Positions 1 to 11,400 of a stretch of 64,000 nucleotides of DNA are shown piece after piece. The stretch spans positions 593,173,665 through 593,237,664 of the forward strand of contig NC_045427.1 in NCBI RefSeq assembly GCF_902635505.1, read 5' to 3'. Under the pieces are notes generated by a model. It was not told where the DNA came from. It ran no database searches and was given only the letters and a program-made list of their open reading frames with translations. The DNA is from Sarcophilus harrisii. Its lineage: Eukaryota > Chordata > Mammalia > Dasyuromorphia > Dasyuridae. The translations under genes and the position numbers were made by a program. Numbering within the stretch: the stretch's first letter is position 1; every line of letters begins with the position of its first letter.

Positions 1-869
1 TTTCGATCTGATTTTTCTTGTGCAACATGATATTTATGGAAATATGTATAGAAGAATTGCACATGTTTAACATATATTAGATTACTTGCTGTCTAGGGGA
101 GGGAGTGAGAGGAAGAGAGGAGAAAAATTTGGAACACAAGGTTTTGCAAGAGTGAATGTTAAAAATTATCTTTTCGTAAGTTTGGAAAATAAAAAGCTTT
201 GTTTTTTAAAGAAGCTTCTTCATAAACCTAACAGTGCTATAAAAATGAGTAATTATGATAGGATCTTCACTAGTTACATTCTAACATCATGGAAAGAACA
301 CTGGACTTTGGAATCAGACAAACCTGGGTTTTATGCTATTTACTACTTGTGTGGTCTAAAGCAAAGTACTTTTATCTCCTTAAGCCCCTGTTTACTCATC
401 TATCAAATGAAAATGAGCCTTTGTTGGGCCAGATGGCTTGTGGGGCCTTCCAGTGTCTCCTTCAACCAAGGAATATTTCTGAAAAAAATAGAGCAAAAAG
501 GGAAGTACAAACCTTTCCTGTTAAGGACCCACCCTCTCTTATTCCACTTTAGTCTCTGGGTTCAGACTTAATGTAGAATACATAACATTGGGTTTACTTC
601 CAAAAGTGTCATGGTCAATGAGTGGATGAGTCCTCTTCACTCCACCCTGGCTGGCTCCTGGCACATCCTAGAATGGATTCCAGCTCCTGGACTCAGTTCT
701 GGTGGCTCAATTTCTCTGTCCTGTCAGATCTAACAAGATTATAACCATCTTCAATCTCCTTTATCTACAACAAAAATGAACAAAGACAAAATGGCAGACT
801 CACATTCACAGTCCATAAACCAGGATGAGAGGGCTGAAACCCCTTCTTAGCACAGTCATTGCACACTGT

Positions 870-1085
870 TGTTCATTTGTTTCATCATGTCTTACTCTTG
901 GTGATGCCTTCTGGGGTTTTCTTGACAAAGATACTGAAGTGGCTTGCCATTGAGGAAATTGAGGCAAACAGGGTTAATTGACTTGCCCAAGGTCACCCAA
1001 TTAATAAGTATCTGAGGCTGGGTTCCAACTCATGAAGATGATTCTTCTGACTTCTAGCCAGCACTCTATCCACTGTGCTCCCTAT
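870..1085 (-). mobile_element. RTE-tailed marsupial SINE (Mar1/WSINE type)
   Basis: Minus-strand copy: plus-strand text runs from the RTE-like tail (GGTTTTCTTGACAAAG, TGGCTTGCCAT) through GAGGAAATTGAGGCAAACAG and CTTGCCCAAGGTCAC to the tRNA-like head (CTCTATCCACTGTG). Nearly full length, moderately diverged. The subfamily name is from memory of the consensus. Confidence 0.75.
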
Positions 1086-1460
1086 AGCAGAAGCTTAATA
1101 AGTGTTTATTCACTGAATCCTCTCCCCTCAGAACACTGTCTTTGACTAGAGAACAGCCAGGCAGGAAAAAGACCTATCTTCTCAGACCCAAACCAATAAT
1201 CTTACCTGATCTTGGCCAAAGAACTTTGCCTCCAATCTCTCTGCTTATTACCTTGTGCTTGACTCAAATTCAGCAAGTTCCCAGCTTACCTTTTCTTTTT
1301 AGTGGGCTGTCTTGCTCACCTTCCTCATTCTTATCAGTGACACCAGCAATATTCTAGCTGTCCTCCTCCACCTCCAGTCACCTTTAATTTCTTCTTTTCC
1401 TTATTCTCCTGAGTTATACCAAATCACCAAATCTCACTGAGTTTTCCTGCAATGTCTATC

Positions 1461-1482
1461 TTTTTTTTTTTTTTTTTTTTTT
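1461..1482. repeat. Poly-T tract, 22 nt
   Basis: Uninterrupted run of 22 T on the plus strand within the L2-like block. Confidence 0.95.
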
Positions 1483-1930
1483 GCCCTTCCTAATAGGATC
1501 TCCCTCAGTTTTCAGTGTATCTCAAAACTTCTCAGCCTAACACCTATCGTTTCCCCCTGCCCTGTTAGAGGTAAAGGAATCTTTTTACTTTGCTAAGACC
1601 AATTCGATTTCTTGCTTCCTCCAACACCTTATACTCTGCTAAGATAGATTGCATTCCTTGTTTCCTCCAGGACCTTCATTAATCAACTATATTTTCTCAA
1701 GCCTCTTCCTTTTTCCTCTTCATAATTTTACTAGTTCCTTCCCATCTTCTTACACAAATGTTCCCTAATCCTAAAAAAGGCTTTCCCTTGACTTTTTATT
1801 CACTCAGCTGCCTTCACATAATTTTCCTCCCATTTGCTACCAAACTTCTGGAAGAAATTGTCTATGCTTAATGCTTACATTGTCTCATTACCTTCAACCC
1901 TTGCAAAGTTGTTTTCTTCCCCCTCCTTCG

Positions 1931-1951
1931 CCCCCCCCCCCCCCCCCCCCC
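1931..1951. repeat. Poly-C tract, 21 nt
   Basis: Uninterrupted run of 21 C. Long C/G homopolymers are rare in vertebrate DNA and error-prone in sequencing, so the true length may differ. Confidence 0.9.
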
Positions 1952-2559
1952 GCCCCGATGAAACTGCTCAAAAATCACCTAGTTATCATATTTGATGATC
2001 CTCTTTGAACTCTGATGGCCATATCTTCTTTCTAGATATTCTTCTTTCTTGGCTTCTAAGATAATGTATTGCCTGGTTCTTCTTCTATCTCTTAACCACT
2101 TTTTTCTTTTTCTAATCCTCTTCTTGACCCTTTAAGGAGTATTCTCCAAGATTCCATATTTGCTTTTCTTTATATCTTACCGCTGACAATGTCATTTACT
2201 CAGTTGCTTCAACTCTCACTTTTTCATAGAGGATACCCCAGTTTACTTCTCTGGGGCTTTAGATCCATACTTTCAGCTGCCTCTAGAGTAGCCCAACCTG
2301 AGTGTCTCAGAAGCACCCCAAACTTACCATGTCTCAAACCAAGATTATCTGTCCATGTTGCACCTAAACCTATTTCTTTTTACTTCACTATTCCTGTCAC
2401 TGACACCTTTCATCCTGTTTCCTATAGTTAAAAATCTAGTGTTTTGTAATCCTTATGTCTAATCCATTATCAAGTCTTATAGATTTTACATCTGCAATAT
2501 TTCTATTATTCCCCCTCCTTTCATCTCCCTTTTTCATCATTCTACCACCAGTCCTGATT

Positions 2560-2582
2560 AAAAAAAAAAAAAAAAAAAAAAA
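2560..2582. repeat. Poly-A tract, 23 nt
   Basis: Run of 23 A inside the L2-like block; it could be the expanded remains of an old retroposon tail. Confidence 0.95.
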
Positions 2583-3589
2583 CTCACCTGGAAAATGGCA
2601 CTAGCCTCTCAACAGTTGTTAGAACAATCTTCCTGAATTACTTCCATGATGTTATTCTCCTGCAAAAGATTCTATTCTATAAACCCAAACTCAGCCTAGC
2701 CTTCACAACCAACTGTCCACTCCTTAGTTTTACCCAAAAGTCTCTCTGTGGGCATTTTTGGAATATATCATTGTTACCACGGCCTTCTTTTCTCCTACCC
2801 TTCTTTCTCTCCACTAGGCCGTATCCTTCCTAGTTAATTACATATTCCTCCCTTCTACTAAGCCTCCCTTAGTTAGTCCCACTCACTGATTGCTCCTCAA
2901 CATTCATACATTTAGTTCACCCATGTAATATTCTTTTGCACATGTTCATGTGCTGATTTGTGCTTTCTACTAATTTTGCAGACATTTACAAGCCTCTATG
3001 TTTTTTTCTTATATCTCTCCAACCATACTAATGATATGGGTTAGTATGCTATTAGTGCTTGCTAAGGTCTGCTCAGGTTCTAGTTAATCCCTTAAACTCA
3101 TTCTGGAACCATTTCACTGGCAGGAATCACTCAGATGTGAAGTTCATCTCTTAAATGAAGACTCATGTTGGAGATATTAAGGGTAGGGCTCCTGCTTTCT
3201 CCCACACCCAGTTAAAGCTTTTAGTTGTTGGCTACAAAGGGGTAAACCTTCAGTGATTCATCGATTTCTTTATTCAGATATAATTGCCCAGTTTTCTAGA
3301 GCCTCAAAGTGGACAATATGCTTTGCATATCAAGAAATCCCTGTTGGTAGGTAATAAGTCAGAAATCCTTCTTCCATATCTATGTATTGATAGGGTAATT
3401 TTTTGGTTAATTCTGATTTCTTGTTCCACAGTAAAATTATCAGTGGCCCACAACTCTGGGACTTGGGTTGGTTCTAGGCCAACCCTAGGAGGCTCATAAC
3501 CTCAAGAAGGTTGGCCTCCTACCAATTTGTAGTGGGCTAGAAGTTGTTTGGAAGGAGAGATCATTCTGAGGGCAGATAGTCACTCTGCA

Positions 3590-5350
3590 ACCCCTCGTCA
3601 ATCTTCTATATTGCTTCCTCTTCTTCCTGTCTTGCCCTGTAACTATAATACTCTCTCTGGTTCTTTGCATTTCTGTTTTCCTCAGAAAGCTCCCATGTAT
3701 TTTTTTCTTTTTTGGTCTCAGACCACTTCTGTGTATATGATTCTACAACTTTATCTCCAGCTCTTATCTTTCACCAATTCTTGCATCTTATATATACACT
3801 TAAATTTCCTGCTTCTATCTCAAACTCTGCGTATCTATTCAAAAATTCATCGTTTCATCCTAGGGAAACTGGCTTCCCTTCATAGCTTCCTCACCATTGT
3901 CAATGGTGTTGTGATTCTTCCCATCTTTCAAGTTAGAAATGTCAAAAGTTCTCTTTTTGACTATCCCCCTTACTCATATCCTGTGTTAATCTGTCAGTCA
4001 GAAAGTCTTTATTGAACATATGTATAAAGCATTGAATAAGTTGCTGGAAGGGGAAATATGAGAAGTTCGTGTTTTTAATTAAATTTGAAGACAATACTCA
4101 GATAAAACAGGTAAGTAATAAGACAAGGCAAGGCACTGATTGGGATTAAATCCCTAAATAAAATTAATCCATCACCAAATTTGACTAATTCTTCCCTGTC
4201 TTTCTGAAATTGTCTGTCCTGAATAACTGCAAGTGTCTTAGCTGAACTCTCTACCTTCAATTTCTCCCTTTCCAATCCCTCTTGTACTATATACTTCCTG
4301 ATTAACCTTCGCCAAACACTTTCATCATGTCATTCCTTGCTCAAGAAGCTACAATAGCTGCTTAATGACCAAGTCAAGTCTAAACTGCTCTGCCCTAGCT
4401 TTCAAGTCTTTTCATAATCTGGCCCCACCCTATAATAATATGATAGCTATTTTCAAACACTATTTGAAGGGTTTTATGTGAAAGACAGACTACACATACT
4501 GTGTGACTCAAGAGGAAAAACTAGGAACAATTGGCGGGAGTTTCAGGAGGATAGCTTTTGGCTCAATAATAAGGATAAGTAGCCACTGGAAGATCCTACC
4601 TTTAAAAAGTAGTGATCTCTAATGACTATCTTTCAGCAATGTTGTTCTTGTTGAGTCATTCAATCCAACTCTTCATGATCCTACGGACCTCTGCCCATAG
4701 GGTTTCTTGGCAAAGATATTGGAATGGTTTGCTCTTTTCACAAACAGGTTAAGCGACTTGCCCCAAGTCATATAGCTAGGAACTTCCTGAGGCCTTTCTG
4801 ACTCCAAGTTCCACATTCTTTATGCTGTACCATCAAGCTGTCTTTCAGCAGAGTTAAAGAGGGGATTCTTGCAGTTTAGGGAAGCAGATACAAATAAACT
4901 CTAAGGTACCCTAAGAGTCTACATTTCTGTAATCAATTTGAAATTCAACATAGCCACACTTAACCCACAACTACCCAACAAGGATCTTTTGAGATTAGAT
5001 TCCCTTTGTATATTAATTCTAGCCTCTATATTTTTATTTCCACCATTCTTTTTATGCCCCTCCCTTCCTCATCTTTGCCTCTTGTGCATTTCTTCCTGCT
5101 TGTCCAAGTCTTAATCATCCTCTAAGATCCAGCTAAAATCCTGCCTTTTATATATCTTTTCTAATTAGTCTACCTTCTCATCATCTCTCCTTCTCTAAAG
5201 CCCTTTATCATTTAATCTTTTATTTTTCTGCAATCTTCCAAGAAGTCTGGCCTCCCATTCCAGAAGCATGAATTGTGAGTCATTCTTATCTTAAATACTC
5301 CATTGCAAGATCTTGGCTACACAGAAAGAACTCACTAAATACTTGTTGAC
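3590..5350 (+). mobile_element. Second L2-like LINE, fragmented
   Basis: Plus-strand blocks resembling L2 ORF2 end (3600-3990, AATGGTGTTGTGATTCTTCC), the TCATGTCATTCCTTGCTCAA block (4320-4430) and the L2 3' end (about 5040-5345, finishing CTCACTAAATACTTGTTGAC). A SINE at 4641-4844 splits it. Confidence 0.5.
4641..4844 (-). mobile_element. RTE-tailed marsupial SINE, minus copy
   Basis: Contains GTTTCTTGGCAAAGATATTGG and the RTE-like tail at its left end, then the CORE-like middle and a decayed head. Inserted within L2-like sequence. Confidence 0.65.
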
Positions 5351-5659
5351 TGACTGGTATTGGATACCCAAGAACTTCCAAGACAAATATGGCTTCCCAG
5401 GAATAGCTCAGCTCTGGGGACAACTCAAAGCCAACAAGATACTTTTGGTTGAGATAAATTTATATCCCAATGCTAGACTAGAACTAAATGACCAACAATA
5501 ATAGTTCACCTTCATGTCTTCCACCTTTCTTTTTTGGGGGGACAAGGGCGAGGAGAGAGGTAAAAAGTTGGGAAGGTTATGGGTCTGAACCTGAAATTTC
5601 ATTAGTGTAGAGAATACCTAGTATGGAAACTCAGAAAACTCTTACCAATGCAAACTATT

Positions 5660-5790
5660 CTTAAAAGGGATCTGCTTAAGAGCTCTGAAAAGTTAAATAA
5701 CTTGACCTGGTCATTTAGTCAGTATGTCAAAAGCGAGACTTGAACACAGGTCTGAGGCTTTCTGCACCATCAGTTATTTCAAGCTTTCCC
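5660..5790 (-). mobile_element. MIR/CORE-like SINE fragment
   Basis: AAGTTAAATAACTTGACCTGG and GACTTGAACACAGGTCTGAGG are the antisense CORE and box B region of a MIR-type SINE. Confidence 0.55.
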
Positions 5791-5966
5791 TTGCCTTGTG
5801 ACATCATCACATTCTGGACATGGGTACAGTAGTGATTGGCCTCAAAGCACATAAAATTGGTTTCCTGCTCAAAACTCTAATGCAAGGAACTCTAACTAAA
5901 GGTTACAGGGACACTTCTGGATCTAGAAAAGAGTTCTGTGACCTTTTTCATATTGACTTGAATATT

Positions 5967-5989
5967 TGTGTGTGTGTGTGTGTGTGTGT
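5967..5989. repeat. (TG)n microsatellite
   Basis: About eleven TG units, ending in a TATG transition. Confidence 0.95.
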
Positions 5990-6159
5990 ATGTTTAAATA
6001 AGCTGTTCACAATATCTATAGAAATGCTCAGGTTTGTTGATGTTTTGCAAATTAAAAATTACAAACAGTTTAACTATAAATCCATTTTCAAAAGCATTTG
6101 TACACAATCCTTCATATTTTGTTTGACCAGGGTAGATTATGTTAAGACTCATTAGCAGA

Positions 6160-6320
6160 GACAGCATGGAGCACCAGACTTACAGTTGAGAAGACCTGTA
6201 TTCAAACCCTGACTCAGACTTACTGTGTGACACTAGATGGATCATTTAACTCACTCTGTCCCTGTTTCTTTTCACTGTAAAATAAGAAATCCTTACCAGT
6301 TCTAAATTGAGAATATTATG
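6160..6320 (+). mobile_element. MIR/Mon1-like SINE
   Basis: Head GCATGGAGCACCAGACTTA, box B-like GTATTCAAACCCTGACTCAG and the CORE ACTGTGTGACACTAGATGG in order on the plus strand. Confidence 0.65.
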
Positions 6321-7589
6321 ATCTTCCGAAACTCATCCTCTTCCTAATCCTCCCGATTTGTCAAGAATAGTACCTAGGCTTTTTATTGCAAATCATCCAT
6401 AATCCCTTTTTCTCCCTTGTTTAACCAGTTTCCAAACTTTGTTAACTCTCCCTCCACAACCTTTCATCACCACTCTTTCTAAACTTAGTATCATATACTA
6501 GGCACAGGTTGTCTTTTTGAGGATAAGGCCACATAAAGTCGAGTCCTTCTAAAAGAGGAGTTCTCTAGAACTGGGGCAATGGACTTAATTGATAACTATT
6601 TTAATATTTCCTTTTTAGCTGTGCTTTTTATGAATTTAAAAACAATATTCAAAGAAGGGATCCAAAGGTTTTTATGAGATAGCCAAAGGAGTCCATGGCA
6701 CAAAAAAGATTTAAGAACCCCTTCTCTAAAACCAAGAATTTCAGTTTTTCATTTTTCCCATTTGCTCATTTCCACAAAGCCACTTGGGACCAGACACCTG
6801 GTGCTGCTCCCTTGGCGTCAACCCCATAGCCAATCCCCAGAAGTCACCTAGCATCACGTTCAAAAATAAGTAAAACTCCTGTAGCCACTACTTGGAATTC
6901 TTATCTTCTTCTCCTTAGTACTTTTTAATGGGAGAACATGGCTCAAAATAGGCTTTGGAAAGAAAATCAAAAGAATGCTGTTTTATAATAAATGTCAAGT
7001 CACTTTCCATCTTTGTCACATTGAGTCACCATAGGCAAAAAAAAACAAAAAACAAAAAAAACCAAACCCTTTCTCCTAGTTGAGGGGGCCTAATATTGCA
7101 AATCTGAAAGAACTTCACTCTGGGGCCAAAAGTTTGGCTCCTCAAATTTCCCAGGTCCTTGAAGCAAGTCCAACATTTAATTTGCTTTCCACAGCAATCT
7201 GGTCAATATAAACCAAAAAACTAAAGAACTACCTAACGACACTTAGGTATTATCTAAAATAAAAAGCTCAACTTCTCAGCGTACCATCTAGTAAAAAACA
7301 ATGTAAATATAAATACACAAAGCCTCTGATATTATAGAACGCTCTCCCAGAGGACTTCCAAGTTTCATAGTAAAACTTAAAATCCTGCAAAAATCCTAAA
7401 ATAAGATAGAGACCAAATGACTTTGTCTCCAGCAGTCTTAATATCCCAAGTTCTCTCCTCCAAACAAAAACAAGCCGAGGAAGAACACTAGCAAAAGTCA
7501 ATGCCCCTTTAACTCACTGCTTGGAATGGAAGCAAAAGTGGCCAGCAACTTTTTACTTCCTTTTATAAGACAAACCCAACAAAACCATT

Positions 7590-7930
7590 TAATTTAAAGA
7601 AGCCTCTTTATTCGGAACCAGGAGGAGCTTGACTTTTTGCTCTATAATCTGGAGCAGGACACCTGGCTAAGGATGACGAACGAGAAGTTGTGGATGTTGT
7701 GCTGCTATGTGCAACACTGCCCTTCCTTGGGGGAAGCTCTGCTGGGCAAGGAAAGGCAGGAGAGCTGCAACAGGTACTGGCAAGAAGTGGCATTGGTGAC
7801 GACACCCACAGCCTCAGAAGAGCCTTTTCCACCTTCCCTCCAGCATGACCCGGAAAGACTAACGCCAACCACAGATGGGGTAACAGGACAGAAGGAGCAG
7901 GGCAGTACCAAGCCCTGGTATGATGTCGCC
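7590..7930 (-). other. SLC25A28: SLC25A28 3' untranslated region (minimum)
   Basis: Minus-strand sequence between the stop codon and the first AATAAA (complement of TTTATT at 7607-7612). It is moderately GC-rich and free of obvious repeats, unlike the flanking DNA. A longer 3' UTR using signals further to the left (for example near 6380) cannot be excluded from sequence alone. Confidence 0.6.
7607..7612 (-). promoter_or_regulatory. Polyadenylation signal AATAAA for SLC25A28
   Basis: TTTATT on the plus strand reads AATAAA on the minus strand about 320 nt past the stop codon. It is the first canonical signal downstream of the stop. Cleavage would fall near 7585-7595. Confidence 0.55.
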
Positions 7931-8448
7931 TCATTTCCCAGCCCTTCGTTCCTCCTGGTGTTTGGTGATTAGGTATTTGAAGAACTCGTACACAGACCAT
8001 GCAATGGCCGTGGAGGGGATCTGGTAAATGACTCTTGCCTGCACCCCTCGGAAGTAGGCGGTCACCCCGCCTACTTGGTACACCGTCCTGAAGGCACTAG
8101 CCATGCCTGTGATATGTCCACTAAGATTTGAGTTCAAAGCCAAGGATTCCTGGGTGTTGAGCAGTGTTTTGCAAACGTCCAAAGGAGTAGTGAGGGCAGC
8201 AGCTACAGCTCCTGCACAGGCCCCAGAGATGACATGGGAGCTGGGGTCGTACTGTCTGTGTGGGTTAAAGTGCTCTTGCAGGAATTCGTAGGTCATGAAG
8301 TGAATGGCTTGGAAAGGGATGTTCATGGTTAATTGGGTGGTGTAGCTGCGGTAAAAGGCTCCAGCCCCTTCATTCTGCCACACTGCCCGAACACAGTCTG
8401 TCACCCGGTGGTATGGTGAGTTGTACATCTGCATCCTCTGTTTGACCA
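7931..8448 (-). CDS. SLC25A28: SLC25A28 coding exon 4 and stop
   Basis: Encodes residues 193-364, from [16 protein letters not shown] through the third repeat ([11 protein letters not shown]) to the C-terminal [12 protein letters not shown] and stop. The acceptor is CACCAG. It has no breaks across 171 codons and is the longest unambiguous coding block of this gene. Confidence 0.97.
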
Positions 8449-11400
8449 CTGGTGATGGCAAAGGGAGAAAGGAGAAGGCAACCGACCCAGCAGAGGTGGC
8501 ATCCAGGTTCAGATTCCCAAGCCAACGGAACAGCCAATGAAAGAGAAGAAAAACAGAGACGGATAAGCTACCAATTCAGTAAGGAGAGACTGAGACTGGG
8601 GCAGAGATGTAGCAGATCCTTCGTTCACTTCTAACTCGATGTCTTTACAAATACTTGTAGGCCAATTAAAGAATCTTTAATGTTCATGGACTTTATCACT
8701 TAAGACTAAGCTGTCTTGTGGAGAACATAGGACTCTTGTTTTAATATTTACCCACATCCAAGCTAGAAACATAGGGGAAGCATGGTCTCAGAGGCAACAA
8801 AGGCTTTGTGGTGGAGGGTCACTGGATCTGGGCTCAGGACCTAGCTCTATCTCTTACTAGCTTGAGCACATCCCAATCTCTCTGAAGTTCGGTTTTCTCA
8901 GTTGCCAGATGGGGTTAGTACTTAACTCCCTACTTCAGAGTACTGTTGTAAAGACTGATAGCAAACAGTAAGTAAAGACCTTTGTGATAATAAGCGCTCT
9001 ATAAGAAATTATTATTGGTAACAATAATAATAAACACAATCCCTTCTCCAGATATAAGAGCGGCTAACTCTGAATACAGAGCCTACTTCCCTCCTGGAGA
9101 AGCTGCATGAAGGAACTCTGGTACCAAAAGGAAAAGAGCAGTTAACCAGAGGACCTAATTCTGACATCAGAACACCTCCCCCTGCCCAGAGAGAGAATGT
9201 GGAGAGCTGTGTGTGTCTCTTCACGGCTCCTGACCTTTTATCAAAGTTGCTAAGCTCTGCACATTCCCAGCACCTGGCCTTGGCCCAAGCAAGTAAGGGC
9301 TACAGCAACACAAGGTAAACCCAACTGTGCCACAGAAAAGCCCCATTTATTTATAGCTATGTGGTTGCCTCTGTTCCCTACTGACCTCCCTGACTAAGGG
9401 CTTAAGCATATTCCTCTAAGAAAAGGAATCAAGATTTTATTTTCACTTCTCATCTGAAGAAAATAGTAGGATGTTCCTGGGCTTCCATGGATGCTTATAC
9501 CTAGGCTTCCTCCCCATAGATAGACCCCACGGAGGCTCTACAAAGTCCAGTATTTCCCCTGTCAAAGACTCCCCCCAATGACGCAGGGAAACACATTGTG
9601 GTACTGCCCAAGGAGACTGTCCCACCAAGCAGACAACATGAAGGAGCGGTCCTGTTGGGACCCAAGGTGCAATAAGGGTGTGGAAGATTGAGATCCCACC
9701 AGCTCTCTTCCCCTCAAGAAGCCAAGGGAGTCCAGAAGAGCAGAGACCAACTCCCTAGTCAGGGAGAAAGGTGGGAAAATTGTTACCTTCTGCTGGATTC
9801 ATGGCCGCGTCATGGAGTAATGTTGCTACACACCCTGCTGCACCTGTAAATAAGAAAATAACTGCCACATGTGAGGCCAGGAGAGGGTGAGCAGAGTGCT
9901 GGAGCTGGAGGCAGGAGGACCTGGGTTCAAACCCCACCTCGGACTGACTAGCTCTGTGGCTCTGGACAATTCACTTCTCTATTCCTCATTCCCCTTGTCT
10001 GTAAAGTGAGGGGAATAACAAGTGCGCTGCAAACTTTAAAGAGTTTAGAGATAATGCTATACCTCTATCTGGATATCACTGTAAGCTACTGAGAGCCTAG
10101 GATGAAGTAGGACCCAAACACCAGTCACTGTATCCCAAAAGTCATCCAGTGTGCTGATCCAAAGTGAGAAAAGGGAAAGTGAGGCTAGACTGAGGCAAGG
10201 AATCAGAAATCAATAGCTTTTAAAATCTAGAATGGAAGGATCCCAACAACTCAACAAGGACATGCATCTGTAAAAGTCAGCTGATCTAGTCCTCTGGGAA
10301 GGATCCTTCCTGGCATTGCCAAATCTCTGTCAAGAGGTCCAGGGAGAGCCAATGAAAACTACTCAAAGATGTGCCAAGAAAAGACCTTTTTAAGAACTGA
10401 AACAGCTTGTGACCCTGCAGAAGCCACATGAGTTACCCAAGAGCTGGTTTAATTATCTCAGTGAAAGGATGTGATCTTCCTGGGTAACGCTAACTTCACA
10501 AAGGAAAGGACTCACCTTGTAGCTTCCTGACCACTTACTTCCTATTCCTAGATTTTCCTGCCTGGGAGTCTTTTTGTCCGTAGCTCTCCTTCACCCCTCA
10601 AACCACAACCTCCCTAGCATATGCCACAATCAATTCTTAAATTTCAGCATACTTTAAAGCTATGGCCTAATCTGGCTTGTTTCCTTCATATCCCAAAGTC
10701 CTTGTTTTCACATAACCCACACACGTCTTACTACCTGTCCTATAAATTGCTTTGACATTTATTCCAAAAACTTGCTTTAGAGTTATGTCATTGTTCAGGA
10801 CATTAAACCTCTTGTCTTTCTAGCTCCTACTTCCTAAGTACAGTCAATAAATATTTATTTAGGACCTAGTGTGCACCAAGTACTGTGCTAATTGGTTGCC
10901 TCCTGTAAGTACTCCTGCCCATGAGACATGACAACTGCCTATTTAAGGAATGATACAAAGATGGGTCATTCCATGAGTGTCCACAGTTAGCATGGCACTA
11001 GAAACTCTGGCTCCATGAGAAAGGAACATGGAGTGCAGGGAAGAGGGAAAAGGAAAGACTACTAGTTGTTGTTGAAGCCAATGGGTTTTCTAAGAACACA
11101 CGAGGAAATTCAAGGTTTGCTGGCGCTTCCCCTCTAATCTGGCCTAATCTTGCCCAAAACTTCAGTTCAAAAATGTTTTGAAGCAGTTAAATGTTGAGAG
11201 CAGCAAAAAGACCAAAGAAAAGCTTGGGAGTGGGGTGGGGTTGCAGCACAGGAAAGATCAATACCATTGGCAATATGGCTATTGCCCCCGGGATGAATTA
11301 CATCACTCAATGTCTTTTTTAACTTTTCATAGCAGGCAAAATACAGAGCATGGGCAGGCCCGGCACCGGTTGCAGTGATGTTCAGCCCCCGCATGGGCCT

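Larger units (their letters stand above)
1360..2990 (+). mobile_element. L2-like LINE remains
   Basis: Pyrimidine-rich sequence resembling the C-terminal ORF2 and 3' part of mammalian L2, including blocks like ACTGCTCAAAAATCACC and CACCTGGAAAATGGCACTAG. Heavily decayed and interrupted by T, C and A homopolymers. Exact ends are uncertain. Confidence 0.5.
1..7589. other. Intergenic, 3' of SLC25A28
   Basis: No gene is supported here. The left 860 bases and 7000-7590 look unique; between them lie pyrimidine-rich L2-like LINE remains, two RTE-tailed SINEs and MIR-like SINEs. The open frames present are not conserved-looking and sit in repeats or low-complexity DNA. Confidence 0.75.
9844..11264 (-). 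other. SLC25A28 intron 2
   Basis: Intron of 1.4 kb between exons 2 and 3. It contains a MIR-like SINE at about 9885-10075 and an L2-like 3' end at about 10570-10880. Nothing else is recognisable. Confidence 0.85.

Noticed and set aside
86-571. 161-codon open frame near the left edge
   Set aside because: No recognisable motif, flanked by AT-rich intergenic DNA, and no family resemblance; likely chance.
7637-7972. 111-codon plus-strand open frame opposite the end of SLC25A28
   Set aside because: Antisense shadow of the 3' UTR and last exon of SLC25A28.
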